A stretch of DNA of 64,000 bases from an uncultured Roseicyclus sp. (lineage in GTDB: Bacteria > Pseudomonadota > Alphaproteobacteria > Rhodobacterales > Rhodobacteraceae). The position numbers and the translations under genes are program-made. A model generated the notes under the pieces. That model worked only from the letters and a program-made list of their open reading frames with translations, did not search any database and was not told the DNA's origin. Shown one piece after another: positions 17,233 to 26,716 of the stretch. Position 1 is the first letter of the stretch, and the number at the start of each line of letters is the position of its first letter. The stretch lies in assembly GCA_937139335.1 (NCBI GenBank), contig CAKZPN010000057.1, forward strand, positions 62,001 to 126,000. The letters run 5' to 3'.

Positions 17233-17910
17233 TCAGGCCACGACCAGCGGCACGCCGGACGCCTCAAGCGCGGTATCGACCCAGTCCCGGCGCCATGTTC
17301 CGGCCTGGATGTCGGCGCTCTGCTCGGCTTCGGAACGGTACACCGCCTCGGCCCTGGTGAGGATCATGGCCGCGCAACCTGCCGGAATGGCCAGAACACC
17401 GTCGTCATCGCCAACGATGATGTCCCCCGGCATGACCGTCATTCCGCCGATCGAGACCGGACAGCCGATGACCCCCGGCCCGTCCTTATAAGGCCCACGG
17501 TGCGTGATCCCGGCGGCATAGACGGGGAAGCTCCGCAACTTCAGCGAAGCCGAGTCCCTGACCGCGCCGTCGATGACGATGCCGGCAAGTCCCCTGCTGT
17601 CCGCATAGGCCGCCATCAATTCCCCGAGCAGCGCATTGGACAGATCGCCACCGGCGTCGACCACTATCACGTCGCCGGGCCTGCCGATGTCGAGCGCCTT
17701 GTGCAGCATGAGATTGTCGCCGGGCCGCGTTTTCACCGTCAAGGCGCAGCCGGCGAAGCCGCCGCCCGCGTGCATGGGCCTTATGCGCCAGTCGCTGCCG
17801 GAAGATCGAGACATGCAATCGCTGATGTTGGACACGGGGAGTTTCGCGGCGCGCGCGATCAGACCGGGATCCGGATCCGGACCCCGCGGCAGGATTTCAA
17901 AGCCATACAT
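17233..17910 (-). CDS. RraA/LigK-family aldolase (paralogue 3)
   Basis: A 225-residue RraA-fold protein. The active-site loop IDGAVRDSASL (about residue 115) carries the Arg-Asp pair of HMG/CHA aldolases, and GDIIVGDDDGV (about 165) is the family signature. Such enzymes split 4-carboxy-4-hydroxy-2-oxoadipate or 4-hydroxy-4-methyl-2-oxoglutarate into pyruvate plus oxaloacetate or pyruvate, the last step of the protocatechuate/gallate 4,5-cleavage route. It is the terminal gene of the large aromatic operon. Two further paralogues lie at 22386 and 23038. Confidence 0.83.
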   Translation of the reverse strand: MYGFEILPRGPDPDPGLIARAAKLPVSNISDCMSRSSGSDWRIRPMHAGGGFAGCALTVKTRPGDNLMLHKALDIGRPGDVIVVDAGGDLSNALLGELMAAYADSRGLAGIVIDGAVRDSASLKLRSFPVYAAGITHRGPYKDGPGVIGCPVSIGGMTVMPGDIIVGDDDGVLAIPAGCAAMILTRAEAVYRSEAEQSADIQAGTWRRDWVDTALEASGVPLVVA

Positions 17911-17922
17911 GTCGCGAACTCC

Positions 17923-19518
17923 TCAATCTGCGGCCGCGACGACCGGCGCCGCATCCTGCGCGGTATGGCTCGACCGCAACCAGCCCGCGGCCTCGCTCGC
18001 GTCCCCGGTCCAGGCAACGAACCCGTCCGGCCGCACCAGGATTGCCCGCGCACCGTAGTCCAGCACCTCTCCCTCCGCCGGGAACGACACGATCGAAGCA
18101 CCGAGTGGAAAATTCCGGGTCGCCTGGCGGATGTCGCCAAGGTCGCGCTCCGACGCGCCGAAGACGATCAGCGTGTAGGACGTGCCCAGCACATCCGTGA
18201 CCGGCCTGCCGTCCGCCACCCTCCGGGGTGGAAGGTGGTGGCCAGCGCGCGCTTTGAAGACATGCGTTCCGACAGCACTCGGGTGCCCCGATCCGGATAC
18301 CAGCGACGACCCTTCGTAGTTCGGCTCGAAGGCGTCGACCTCGCCCGGAGTTCCGGCCCCCCTCGCCGCCCACGCCTGTGCGAAGGCATCGGGATCCGGC
18401 TCCGGATCATGGGAGGCGAGAAACGCCGCGTCCTCGAAGATGGATTTCTCGATGAAGTCGCGCGCGGTGGATTCGAAGACCGGCCGGCGTTCTTCGTCAT
18501 AGGTGTCCAGAATACCATCCCCCGCCGTCCCGGCACAGACGGCGGCCAGCTTCCAGCCGAGGTTCCGCGCATCCTCGAACCCGGTATTGATGCCGTAGCC
18601 GCCGTAGGGCGGGTGAGAATGCGCGGCGTCCCCGGCGACAAAGACCCGCCCCTTCCGATAATTCTCCGCGATCGCGATGCGCAGGTCCCAGAAGCCGACG
18701 TGCTGGAACACCACGTCGAATTCCGCCCCGGCGGCGCGGTGCAGGAGGTCGACGAAATCATAATTGTCTGCCGTGGTACCCATCGGCACGGGTGCATGGA
18801 AAAACCAGTTCCGGTTCCCGTCGACCCGTCCGAAGAACTGCCAGTACCCGCCCATGCCGGCCTGCAGGACGTTGAAGAACGACTTGCCCGGATAGCGCGC
18901 CAGAAGATCGTGCAGCCCTTCGGACCGGAATACCAGCAGCACCATCAACCGGTCATGATCCCGTTTAGTCTGAACGATCCCCGCGGCTTCGCGCACCACC
19001 GATCGGCTGCCATCGCAGCCGACAAGGTACCTGCCCGTCACCTGCGCCGGTTCGCCGCCCGAAACCGCGACCGTGACACTTTCGGCGTCCTGAACCAGCC
19101 CTGTGACCTTACGGCCATAAAGCACCATCACGGTCTCCAGCTCCGCGACCCGCGCCCGCAGCACCCGCTCGGTCTCGTACTGGGGCAGCCGAGCGTTGGC
19201 GGCATGGTAGAAGGCCGCGACATGGCGGCGGTCCAGCCAGTCGTAGTGAAACTCACTTACCAGCGAGCCATGGCAGGTCATGCCGCCGAACCCCTGCTCC
19301 GCCGGGATCGGACAGGCGGCCCGCACCTCGGCCTCGACGCCCCAGGCCTTCATGTGTTCCATCGTGCGCTGGGTCAGGTTCTGGCCCTTCGGGATTGGCT
19401 GCGGCTGAGCGTGGCGCTCCACCACGCAAACCCGCACGCCACGCTGTCCAAGTTCGATGGCCAGTCCCATGCCGACAGGGCCACCGCCGGCGATGATCAC
19501 GTCATGGTCAATCGTCAT
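17923..19518 (-). CDS. FAD-dependent aromatic monooxygenase (PheA/TfdB/MhpA-like)
   Basis: A 531-residue class A flavoprotein hydroxylase. It has the N-terminal dinucleotide motif VIIAGGGPVGMGLA (residues 7-20), a VGCDGSRSVVRE segment (DG motif, about 165) and FVAGDAAHSHPPYGG (GD motif, about 285). The C-terminus has the thioredoxin-like domain of the phenol hydroxylase group. It would hydroxylate an aromatic ring using NAD(P)H and O2 ahead of extradiol cleavage. It lies between pobA-like and RraA genes in one operon (11-12 bp gaps). Confidence 0.87.
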   Translation of the reverse strand: MTIDHDVIIAGGGPVGMGLAIELGQRGVRVCVVERHAQPQPIPKGQNLTQRTMEHMKAWGVEAEVRAACPIPAEQGFGGMTCHGSLVSEFHYDWLDRRHVAAFYHAANARLPQYETERVLRARVAELETVMVLYGRKVTGLVQDAESVTVAVSGGEPAQVTGRYLVGCDGSRSVVREAAGIVQTKRDHDRLMVLLVFRSEGLHDLLARYPGKSFFNVLQAGMGGYWQFFGRVDGNRNWFFHAPVPMGTTADNYDFVDLLHRAAGAEFDVVFQHVGFWDLRIAIAENYRKGRVFVAGDAAHSHPPYGGYGINTGFEDARNLGWKLAAVCAGTAGDGILDTYDEERRPVFESTARDFIEKSIFEDAAFLASHDPEPDPDAFAQAWAARGAGTPGEVDAFEPNYEGSSLVSGSGHPSAVGTHVFKARAGHHLPPRRVADGRPVTDVLGTSYTLIVFGASERDLGDIRQATRNFPLGASIVSFPAEGEVLDYGARAILVRPDGFVAWTGDASEAAGWLRSSHTAQDAAPVVAAAD

Positions 19519-19529
19519 CTTTCACACCC

Positions 19530-20702
19530 TCAGATTTCGTAGGGACGGCCCAGCATCGCCTCGCGCATGCGGAGCCGGCCGGTCTCGGAGTTCACCAAAT
19601 GATCGAGCATCTCGTATTGCATCATGGTCTCAAAGCGGGATTGGCCGGGGAACATGTGGACATTGTCCGACATCAGGCAGGACCAGTGCACGGTCGGCCA
19701 GATCCGCCGAAGGCAGATCTCCGAGTAGCTGTCCAGCAAGCTGGCGTCGTCACGCTTCAGGAGTCTCACGATGGTTTCTGACAGCACCCGTACATCCCCG
19801 ACCGCGAGGTTCAGGCCCTTGGCGCCGCTGGGCGGCACGATATGCGCCGCGTCGCCGGCAAGGCACAGGCGACCATGCTGCATCCGTGTGCAGACGAAGC
19901 CGCGGAGTCGTGCGACGCTCTTCTCGATGATCGGTCCGCGCGACAGTCTTTCGCCGGACCCGTCGTCCATGCGATAGTCGAGCTCCGCCCAGATTTCTTC
20001 ATCGCTCATCGTGGCGGGATCGAGATCATGCGGCACCTGCAGGTAGAGCCGCCCCAGGCTCTCCGAGCGCGCCGAGGCAACGGCGAGCCCCCGCGTGGAA
20101 TGCGCGAAACCGCGCAATTCCCTGTTTGGCTTGGCCTGGGCCAAGATGCCCAACCACGAGAACGGGTATTCCTTGATGAAGGAGTGCGCCTCGGCCTCGG
20201 GAATGGCCTTGCGGCTGACCCCGTGAAACCCGTCGCAGCCGGCGACGAAATCGCAGGTCAGCGTCCTGGCCGTGCCGCCGTCAGTGAATCCGATGACCGG
20301 CCGGCCCTCCAGGTCGTCGAGCCCGGCCACTTCCGCCTCGAAGATGATCCGGTTTCCCGCCGCCTCGTGGTATTCGATCAGGTCCTTGACCACCTCGGCC
20401 TGTCCATAGGTCACGAGCTTGCTGCCGTCCTCGCCGACCAGCGGGATGTCGTTGCGCGTCTTGTTCCAGCGGAATTGCATGATCTCGTGCGGCAGCCCCT
20501 CGCGGTCCAGACGGTCGGCGACGCCGCAGTCGCGCAACGTCTGGACGGTCCCCGGCTCCAGTACGCCGGCCCGGACGCGCGCCAGCACGTAGTCCAGGCT
20601 GCGCTGTTCCAGGATCACGAAGTCGATGCCCTGCATGTCCAGGAGCCGCCCGAGCAGGAGCCCTGCCGGTCCCGCCCCGATGATGCCAACCTGTGTTCGC
20701 AT
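19530..20702 (-). CDS. pobA: 4-hydroxybenzoate 3-monooxygenase-like flavoprotein (PobA)
   Basis: A 390-residue class A hydroxylase, the PobA length. Motifs: VGIIGAGPAGLLLG (FAD, residues 5-18), LARVRAGVLEPGTV (about 40, PobA-like ligand region), VAGCDGFHGVSRKA (about 155) and LAGDAAHIVPPSGAKGLNLA (about 280). PobA converts 4-hydroxybenzoate to protocatechuate with NADPH and O2. The start at 20702 matches the PobA N-terminus. Context (LigJ, extradiol dioxygenase, RraA aldolases) supports feeding protocatechuate, or a related catechol acid, into 4,5-cleavage. Confidence 0.88.
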   Translation of the reverse strand: MRTQVGIIGAGPAGLLLGRLLDMQGIDFVILEQRSLDYVLARVRAGVLEPGTVQTLRDCGVADRLDREGLPHEIMQFRWNKTRNDIPLVGEDGSKLVTYGQAEVVKDLIEYHEAAGNRIIFEAEVAGLDDLEGRPVIGFTDGGTARTLTCDFVAGCDGFHGVSRKAIPEAEAHSFIKEYPFSWLGILAQAKPNRELRGFAHSTRGLAVASARSESLGRLYLQVPHDLDPATMSDEEIWAELDYRMDDGSGERLSRGPIIEKSVARLRGFVCTRMQHGRLCLAGDAAHIVPPSGAKGLNLAVGDVRVLSETIVRLLKRDDASLLDSYSEICLRRIWPTVHWSCLMSDNVHMFPGQSRFETMMQYEMLDHLVNSETGRLRMREAMLGRPYEI

Positions 20703-20833
20703 GTGAATGCTCCAGATTAAGTGCAGGCAGGCTGCAAGAAACGATCCCGCTGCCCGCGGCGACGCCGGCACCCGCCAGCGATTTCAGGGTTGGCGGGCGG
20801 GACGCCGGGGCGCCTCGCCCGCCGGAGACCGGA

Positions 20834-22366
20834 TCAGTCGGCCCAGGCGAAGGTCAGCGCCGACGCGCCATAGGGGTTCATCAGCAAGGCCTCGGTCTCG
20901 AGATCGAGGGTGACGGCGCTGCTGTGCAGAAACACCGCCGGGCTGGCCGAGATCGGCAAGATCAAACCGGTCTCCACCATGCGGTCATAGCCTTCGCGCA
21001 CCAGTTCCTCGCGCGCCTCGGCATCGGCCTCGGAATTCGCCGACCTGGCAATCTCGCCCATGCGGGGATCGCCCGACGAGTTTCGCGTCGGCGACCCGTA
21101 GTAGAAGCTGAGCGCATAGCCCGCATCCGGCAGGCCACCATGCGTGTATTCCTGTACAAGAATCTGGATCTCGCCGTCTTGCTGCCGCTGCCGGTAGCCG
21201 CCCATCGATTGGGTATCGACGGAGGCCACGATCCCGACATCCCTGAGGTAGCCGGCGACGGCCTCGGCGATATGGCGCACCGGTCCGATCGTGGTGATCT
21301 CGATCGGGAAACCGTCGGCGAAACCGGCCTCTGCCAGAAGATCCCGGGCCAGGTCGGGGTCGAAGGATGGCACCTCGCCACCTTCCGGACAGGCCACCTG
21401 CGAGGGGAAGCAGATGCGATCGATCTGCTCGACCTCCCCGCCCCCGGCCACGATGGCCTGCTGGATGGCGCCGCGGTCGATGGCATGGAAGATCGCCTGC
21501 CGCACCAGCGGGTCGGTCAGTTGCTCCGCCCCGCTTTCGCCACTGGCATCGAGCAGCAGGTACAGGAAGTTCAGCGACTGGTAGGTCGTGACTTCTACAT
21601 CCGGATTGGCGCCCGCCATCATCACCATGTCGGCGTTGTGGACGCGGATCGCGTCGAGGTTGCCGACCATCAGTTCGGCAAGCTGGCTCTGCGCGTCGGG
21701 GATCGGACGAATGCGTATCGTCTCGATCTCCGGCGCCGCGCCCACAGCATAGTCCTCGTAGCGCTCGAGCACGATCCCGTCGCTGGCATCGAGCGAGAGC
21801 AGCCGGTAGGGGCCGGTGCCGACGGCGACCTGGCCCCAGGTCGAAGGATCCTCAAGCGCGCCATGTGCGTCCGAGGGAAAGATCGGCAGCGAGGTGGCCA
21901 GCCGCGCCAGCGCCGGGGCATAGGGCTCGACCAGATGGATGCGGACGGTATCCGCGTCCACCACCTCGGCCCCCTGCATGAAGGTGAACCGAGTCCTGAG
22001 ACGATAGCGCTGGTCGGGGTCGGCGATGAAGTTGATGGTATAGGCCACGTCCTCCGCATCGAAGGCGGACCCGTCGTGGAAGGTGATGCCCGACCGCAGG
22101 TCGAACTCCCAGGTCAGCGGGTCGATCTGTCGGAAATCCTCGGCCAGTTCGCCGTAGTAGCTGCGGCTGTCCGCGTCGTAGGCGATCAACCGGTTGAACA
22201 CGGCCGAGGCCAGGAAATCGGTCTCCTGCTTCGGATCGAAGATGGGATCCACCCCCTCGATCGGATCGGTGAAGGCCAGGTTGAGGGTCCCGTCTTCAGG
22301 CCCCGCCTCGGCAGATCCCGCAGCCAGTGCCAAGGCGCCGACGCAAGCGATGATAGCATGCTTCAT
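20834..22366 (-). CDS. Dipeptide/oligopeptide-type ABC importer substrate-binding protein
   Basis: A 510-residue family 5 solute-binding protein with a Sec signal (first 22 residues) and the SBP_bac_5 pattern (ITFHDGSAFDAEDV, GTGPYRL). The start at 22366 has the site GGGAGGAAG. It lies in the same operon as the permeases and ATPases at 24720-28535 but 2.3 kb downstream of them, split off by the dioxygenase and aldolase genes. Its ligand is probably an aromatic or opine-like acid rather than a peptide, judging by context. Confidence 0.9.
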   Translation of the reverse strand: MKHAIIACVGALALAAGSAEAGPEDGTLNLAFTDPIEGVDPIFDPKQETDFLASAVFNRLIAYDADSRSYYGELAEDFRQIDPLTWEFDLRSGITFHDGSAFDAEDVAYTINFIADPDQRYRLRTRFTFMQGAEVVDADTVRIHLVEPYAPALARLATSLPIFPSDAHGALEDPSTWGQVAVGTGPYRLLSLDASDGIVLERYEDYAVGAAPEIETIRIRPIPDAQSQLAELMVGNLDAIRVHNADMVMMAGANPDVEVTTYQSLNFLYLLLDASGESGAEQLTDPLVRQAIFHAIDRGAIQQAIVAGGGEVEQIDRICFPSQVACPEGGEVPSFDPDLARDLLAEAGFADGFPIEITTIGPVRHIAEAVAGYLRDVGIVASVDTQSMGGYRQRQQDGEIQILVQEYTHGGLPDAGYALSFYYGSPTRNSSGDPRMGEIARSANSEADAEAREELVREGYDRMVETGLILPISASPAVFLHSSAVTLDLETEALLMNPYGASALTFAWAD

Positions 22367-22385
22367 GGTCTTCCTCCCGTTTGGT

Positions 22386-23045
22386 TTATGTCTGGTTTCT
22401 GGTTTGCAGGGCGTGGTAACCGTGCGCGCGTCTTGCATCGCGCAGGCTCCTCCCGGCGCGGATCGCGGCGCGGATCTCCTCCTCCACGGCCTCGATGTCT
22501 TCTGCCGCCTCGATGACGGCGGTCTCGCACTCCCGCGGGATACGCAGCACGCCGTCGCTGTTGCCGACCAGGATGTCGCCCGGTCGCACCCGAATGCCGC
22601 CGATCGTGACCGGCTCCTGCGTGGCCTCGACCTGCACCCTGTCCTTGCCGGTGCGCATGGAGTAGCTGCGGGAAAAGACCGGGTACCCAAGATCCAGAGC
22701 AAGGTGCAGGTCGCGGCACGGGCCGTCGATCACGGTGCCCGCCAGCCCCTTGGCATGGGCCAGTTCGGTCAGGATGTCGCCCCAGACGGTGCAATCTTCC
22801 CGCCCGGCGTTGTCCAGCACGACAACCGTTCCGGGCGCCAGATCGTCGATGTAGTCGCCGACAGTGCCGGGGCTGTCGGGGTCCACCGGGCCGTAGCGCA
22901 CGGTAAAGGCGCGCCCGGCCAGCCGGAACCCGGGGTCGCGCGGCAGAACCCCGCGGCAGACCCCATCCAGCCCCAGCCGGTCCATCGCGTCCGACAGCGA
23001 CGCACAGTCGAGTGCGCCGGCCCGGTCCACCATCGGATCATTCAT
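22386..23045 (-). CDS. RraA/LigK-family aldolase (paralogue 2)
   Basis: A 219-residue RraA-fold protein with the VIDGPCRDLHLA loop (Arg-Asp pair, about residue 105) and GDILVGNSDGV (about 155). It overlaps the upstream paralogue by 8 bp (23038-23045), so the two are translationally coupled and may form a mixed oligomer. The family is trimeric or hexameric. Function as for the other two: retro-aldol cleavage or oxaloacetate decarboxylation in the lower aromatic pathway. Confidence 0.8.
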   Translation of the reverse strand: MNDPMVDRAGALDCASLSDAMDRLGLDGVCRGVLPRDPGFRLAGRAFTVRYGPVDPDSPGTVGDYIDDLAPGTVVVLDNAGREDCTVWGDILTELAHAKGLAGTVIDGPCRDLHLALDLGYPVFSRSYSMRTGKDRVQVEATQEPVTIGGIRVRPGDILVGNSDGVLRIPRECETAVIEAAEDIEAVEEEIRAAIRAGRSLRDARRAHGYHALQTRNQT

Positions 23046-23703
23046 CGCCCGCCTCCAGCATGCTCTCGTAATCCGCGCCCAGAACCGCGACGGCAGGTCG
23101 TCCGGCGAGCAGGTCGGCCGTCATCAACCGCTCCCGCGCGGCAATGCGCTCGGCCTTGGCGACGACCGCCTCCGCCATCTCGGCCGGCACGAAGGCGACA
23201 CCCGATCCGTCACCGATCACGTAGTCGCCGGGCGCGACCCGGGTGCCGGCGATCGTGACCGGCTGCCCCGACCGCGCCTCGTGCACCCGACCCCGCGCCG
23301 TCCGAGAGGTCGTGCCGCGCCCGAACGTGGGGAAGTCGAGGGCGCGGGCCTCGTCGATGTCGCGGATCGGGCCGTCGACGATGACGCCCGCAACGCCTTT
23401 CGCCCGGGCGCCGTTGGACAGCACCCCGCCCCAGCCGCCCGCATCGATGCCGGGATGCGCGACGACGATCACGCTGTCCGGTCCCGCCGCGTCGATTGCG
23501 CGAGCACCAAGATGGACTTTCGGGGCATCCGGCGGTGCGGGGCCTTCCACCACCTCGACCGTGACCGCGCGCCCGGAGACCAGCCCGTCGCCCGACAGAC
23601 GCCCCAGCACGCCGACCGACGGCGGCAGCCCGAGCGCGTCGAGCGCATCCGACACGGCGCACACGTCAAGCGCGCGCAGGCGGGCAAGCAGGTCATCCGT
23701 CAT
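23038..23703 (-). CDS. RraA/LigK-family aldolase (paralogue 1)
   Basis: A 221-residue RraA-fold protein with IVDGPIRDIDEA (Arg-Asp pair, about residue 112) and GDYVIGDGSGV (about 163, with G-D and downstream D positions). The ATG at 23703 overlaps the dioxygenase stop by 4 bp. It is clearly divergent in sequence from the adjacent paralogue, so the pair is not a recent duplication. Confidence 0.8.
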   Translation of the reverse strand: MTDDLLARLRALDVCAVSDALDALGLPPSVGVLGRLSGDGLVSGRAVTVEVVEGPAPPDAPKVHLGARAIDAAGPDSVIVVAHPGIDAGGWGGVLSNGARAKGVAGVIVDGPIRDIDEARALDFPTFGRGTTSRTARGRVHEARSGQPVTIAGTRVAPGDYVIGDGSGVAFVPAEMAEAVVAKAERIAARERLMTADLLAGRPAVAVLGADYESMLEAGDE

Positions 23704-24716
23704 GCCCGCGCCTCCCACCAGTACATGCCCTGCGCCGTGCCCGTGCCGGCCTCCGAACGATAGCAGGGCACATAGGCGACCTCGTGCATCTGCGTCGCGC
23801 AGCCCTCCATCGCGCCGACCATCGAGATCCAGCTCTTCAGCTCCGAGGTGCCCGCCTGCAGCTCGTCGAGCGGCAGGTTGCAGAAAAACGCCTTGTCCCG
23901 GCTGCGCAGCGCCTCGACGAAGCGGGCGTCCCAATCCTCGTCGATCACGAAATGGGTCATCCCGCCCGACCCGAACACGACAACGCGCGCGTCGCTCTTC
24001 CAGTCGCGGATCGCCTCGCCGACCGCCTTGCCGAAGGAGTAGGACCGTCGCGCAAGTGGCTGGTTCGGCGGAAAGAACGTGTTCTGGTAGATCGGCACGT
24101 TGGGGATCACGTCATCCTTCATGATCTGCCGGTAGATGTGGCCGAAGGCATGACTGATGCCGGTGGTCTTGGGGTTGTGGACCGGCAGGCGCGGGGAAAC
24201 GGTGACGTCGAATTCCTGCGCCGTCAGGGTTCCGATTATGTGCCGCGCCAGCTCCGGATGCGCCGGGTAGGTTCGCTGTTCCTCTGGCGCGTGGCCCGCC
24301 TCCCCCTCGGCCACGCCGGGCGGCATCAGCCGGCGCCCCTCGTCCGAGGCGGGATGGTGCGAGATCGTGTCGCCGTAATAGACCATGAAGGGCGGATTCA
24401 GGTCGTCGCCGTAGATCTCGTGCTGGTCATTCCCGAAGATGACGGCGACGTCCGGTTTCATCGCCCGATAGGCTTCGGCCAAGGCCTCGGTGGCGTCGTG
24501 GCAAATGCGGTAGTTCTCTTCCATCGCCGTCCGCGTGGCTTTCGCGGCCAGCGCCTCTTGCGCCCGCAGCTCGGTGAGTTCCGCGAAAGAATAGAGCCCG
24601 CCCCGAAACCAGTGCTTCCGCGCCTTGTCCGATTCCACGCGCAGCAGCCACTGGTCGGGCGTGGTGTGCAGTTGCGGGCCGTGCGAGGTGGCAATGAATC
24701 CAACGATTTGGGCCAT
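23700..24716 (-). CDS. Class III extradiol ring-cleavage dioxygenase (LigB/DODA superfamily)
   Basis: A 338-residue protein with metal-ligand histidines in ATSHGPQL (H12) and FGNDQHEIYGDD (about 100), an acid region, and SGGMTHFVIDEDWD (about 250) in the place of the conserved active-site His of LigB. These iron(II) enzymes open catechol-type rings adjacent to a hydroxyl. The context suggests protocatechuate, gallate or a methylated derivative. There is no separate LigA-type small subunit beside it; this could be a single-chain enzyme. It sits between the ABC ATPase and RraA genes. Confidence 0.83.
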   Translation of the reverse strand: MAQIVGFIATSHGPQLHTTPDQWLLRVESDKARKHWFRGGLYSFAELTELRAQEALAAKATRTAMEENYRICHDATEALAEAYRAMKPDVAVIFGNDQHEIYGDDLNPPFMVYYGDTISHHPASDEGRRLMPPGVAEGEAGHAPEEQRTYPAHPELARHIIGTLTAQEFDVTVSPRLPVHNPKTTGISHAFGHIYRQIMKDDVIPNVPIYQNTFFPPNQPLARRSYSFGKAVGEAIRDWKSDARVVVFGSGGMTHFVIDEDWDARFVEALRSRDKAFFCNLPLDELQAGTSELKSWISMVGAMEGCATQMHEVAYVPCYRSEAGTGTAQGMYWWEARA

Positions 24717-24719
24717 GTG

Positions 24720-25715
24720 TCAGGTTTCCTTTGCTGAATGGTCAGGCGCCGCCGCCCGGTGGCGCGGGTCGTAGAGATGGCAGGCCACCTGCGAGGCGCC
24801 CTGCGCGATGCGATCTGGCCGCAGCCGCGGGCAGATCTCGAAGGCGTCGGGGCAGCGCGGATGGAACGGGCAGCCAGGGGGTGGATTGGTCGGGTCCGGA
24901 AAGCCGCCGTCGAACCGCAGGGGCGGCAGCCCTCTGGACGGGTCGGCCGGCAGGACGGCGTTCTTCAGCTTTTGCGCATACGGATGCAGGGGCCGGTCGA
25001 TCACATCCGCGGTCGCGCCGATCTCGACGATCTGGCCCAGATACATGACCGCCACCCGGTCCGAGAAATGCCGGACCGTCGACAGGTCGTGGCTGATGAA
25101 CAGATAGGTGAGATCGAAGGTCTCCTTCATCTCCTGCAGCAGGTTCAGGATCTGCGCCTGCACCGAAACGTCGAGCGCCGAGGTCGGCTCGTCGCAGATC
25201 ACCAGCTCGGGACGGGTGACGAGCGCGCGCGCAATGGCGACCCGCTGGCGCTGCCCACCAGACAACTGGCCGGGATAGGCGTGCTCCAGGCGCCGCGGCA
25301 GTCCGACGAGGCCCATCATCTCGCGCGCTTCCGCCCGCGCCTGCGCCGTCGACACCTCGCGCCGCACGAAGAGCGGCAGCGCGATCAGGTCGGCGATCGT
25401 GTGGCGCGGGTTGAGCGACGAATACGGATCCTGAAAGATCGGCTGAACCCGCCGCGCAAGGTCGCGACGGGACTGATCGGCCAGCGGTCGCCCGTCGAAG
25501 AAGACCTCGCCAGCCGTCGGCGCCTGGATGCCCAGAAGCACCTTGGCGAGCGTGGATTTCCCGCAGCCGGATTCGCCCACCAGCGCCAGCACCTCGCCGC
25601 GCTCGAGCGAGAACTGCACGTTGTTTAGGGCCCGAAGGCTCTGCCCCGCGCGAAACAGCGTCCGCCCGATCGGGAAGATGACGCTCAGGTCACGGGCTTC
25701 CAGCAGCGCCGTCAT
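24720..25715 (-). CDS. Dpp/Opp-type ABC importer ATPase, second (DppF-like)
   Basis: A 331-residue ATPase. Walker [10 protein letters not shown] (about 50), signature [10 protein letters not shown] (about 160), Walker [12 protein letters not shown], and the C-terminal oligopeptide cap with a four-cysteine-type motif ([14 protein letters not shown]) that binds an Fe-S cluster in DppD/F proteins. The ATG at 25715 overlaps the preceding ATPase stop by 4 bp. It powers import with the partner ATPase and two permeases upstream. Confidence 0.93.
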   Translation of the reverse strand: MTALLEARDLSVIFPIGRTLFRAGQSLRALNNVQFSLERGEVLALVGESGCGKSTLAKVLLGIQAPTAGEVFFDGRPLADQSRRDLARRVQPIFQDPYSSLNPRHTIADLIALPLFVRREVSTAQARAEAREMMGLVGLPRRLEHAYPGQLSGGQRQRVAIARALVTRPELVICDEPTSALDVSVQAQILNLLQEMKETFDLTYLFISHDLSTVRHFSDRVAVMYLGQIVEIGATADVIDRPLHPYAQKLKNAVLPADPSRGLPPLRFDGGFPDPTNPPPGCPFHPRCPDAFEICPRLRPDRIAQGASQVACHLYDPRHRAAAPDHSAKET

Positions 25716-26716
25716 CGCGTCGCCTCCGCGTGGGGCTGGCCCTGCCGCGCGAGCGTCTCCGGATCGTGGATGCAGCGATAGGCGTGCCCGCCGTCCAGCC
25801 GCTCCGCGATCCGGCCGTGGTTGCAGGCGCCGCGCGCCAGATGGCACCGGTTGCGGAACACGCACCCGTCGATCTCGCCGATCAGGGACGGGACCGTACC
25901 CGGGATCGTCGGCAGCCGCCCGCCCAGATGCGCGCCACCGGGGATGCAGCTCATCAGGCCATGCGTGTAGGGATGGCGCGGCGCGGCGAACACCTCGGCC
26001 ACTGTGCCCGTCTCCACGATTTCGCCCGCATACATGACCGCCACGCGGTCAGCGACGTTCGCGACCACGCCCAGATCATGTGAAATGAGGATCATCGCCG
26101 TCCCGAACTCGGATTGCAGCTTCTTGAGAATGCCGAGCGTCAGCGCCTGCACCGTCACATCGAGCGCCGTGGTCGGCTCGTCGGCAATGATGAGCATGGG
26201 GTGACACATCATCGCCATGGCGATCACCACCCGTTGGCGCAGCCCGCCCGACAACTGGTGCGGGTAGAGCGTCATGCGGGCCCCGGCGTTGTGCAGGCCG
26301 ACACGTTCCAGCAGGTCAATCGCCCGTTCCCGCGCGGCCTTTCGGCCGCCCAGACCGTGCGCCGTGTAGACCTCGGTCAACTGATCGCCGATCGTGTAGA
26401 CCGGGTTCAGCGCCGTCATCGGATCCTGGAAGATCATCGAGAGCCGGACACCGCGGATGCGCGAGAGCGCCGCGCGCGGCATCGACAGGATGTCGGCGCC
26501 CTCAAAGGTCATGCGGTCCGCCTCGACCCGCGCCTGCTTGGGCTGCAGCCCCATCAGGGCCAGCGAGCTTACCGATTTGCCGCAGCCGGATTCGCCGACG
26601 ATGGCGAAGGTCTCGCCGGGCTCCACCGTGTAGCTGATGCCGCGCACGACCTTCAGGTCGCCCGCCGTCAGCGGGATGGAGACATGCAGATTGCGGATGT
26701 CGACGAGCGGGTTCAT
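25712..26716 (-). CDS. Dpp/Opp-type ABC importer ATPase, first (DppD-like)
   Basis: A 334-residue ATPase with Walker A GESGCGKS (about 41), signature LSGGLRQRV (about 158; note L for Q in the usual SGGQ), Walker B LIIADEPTTALDV, and the C-terminal oligo_HPY region with CVFRNRCHLARGAC. The start overlaps the DppC-like stop by ATGA. Together with the DppF-like protein it forms the nucleotide-binding pair. Confidence 0.93.
   Translation of the reverse strand: MNPLVDIRNLHVSIPLTAGDLKVVRGISYTVEPGETFAIVGESGCGKSVSSLALMGLQPKQARVEADRMTFEGADILSMPRAALSRIRGVRLSMIFQDPMTALNPVYTIGDQLTEVYTAHGLGGRKAARERAIDLLERVGLHNAGARMTLYPHQLSGGLRQRVVIAMAMMCHPMLIIADEPTTALDVTVQALTLGILKKLQSEFGTAMILISHDLGVVANVADRVAVMYAGEIVETGTVAEVFAAPRHPYTHGLMSCIPGGAHLGGRLPTIPGTVPSLIGEIDGCVFRNRCHLARGACNHGRIAERLDGGHAYRCIHDPETLARQGQPHAEATR

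Noticed and set aside
22367..22702. Extension of the ABC binding-protein frame upstream of 22366
   Set aside because: It overlaps the RraA gene in another frame; the signal peptide and a GGGAGGAAG site fix the start at 22366.
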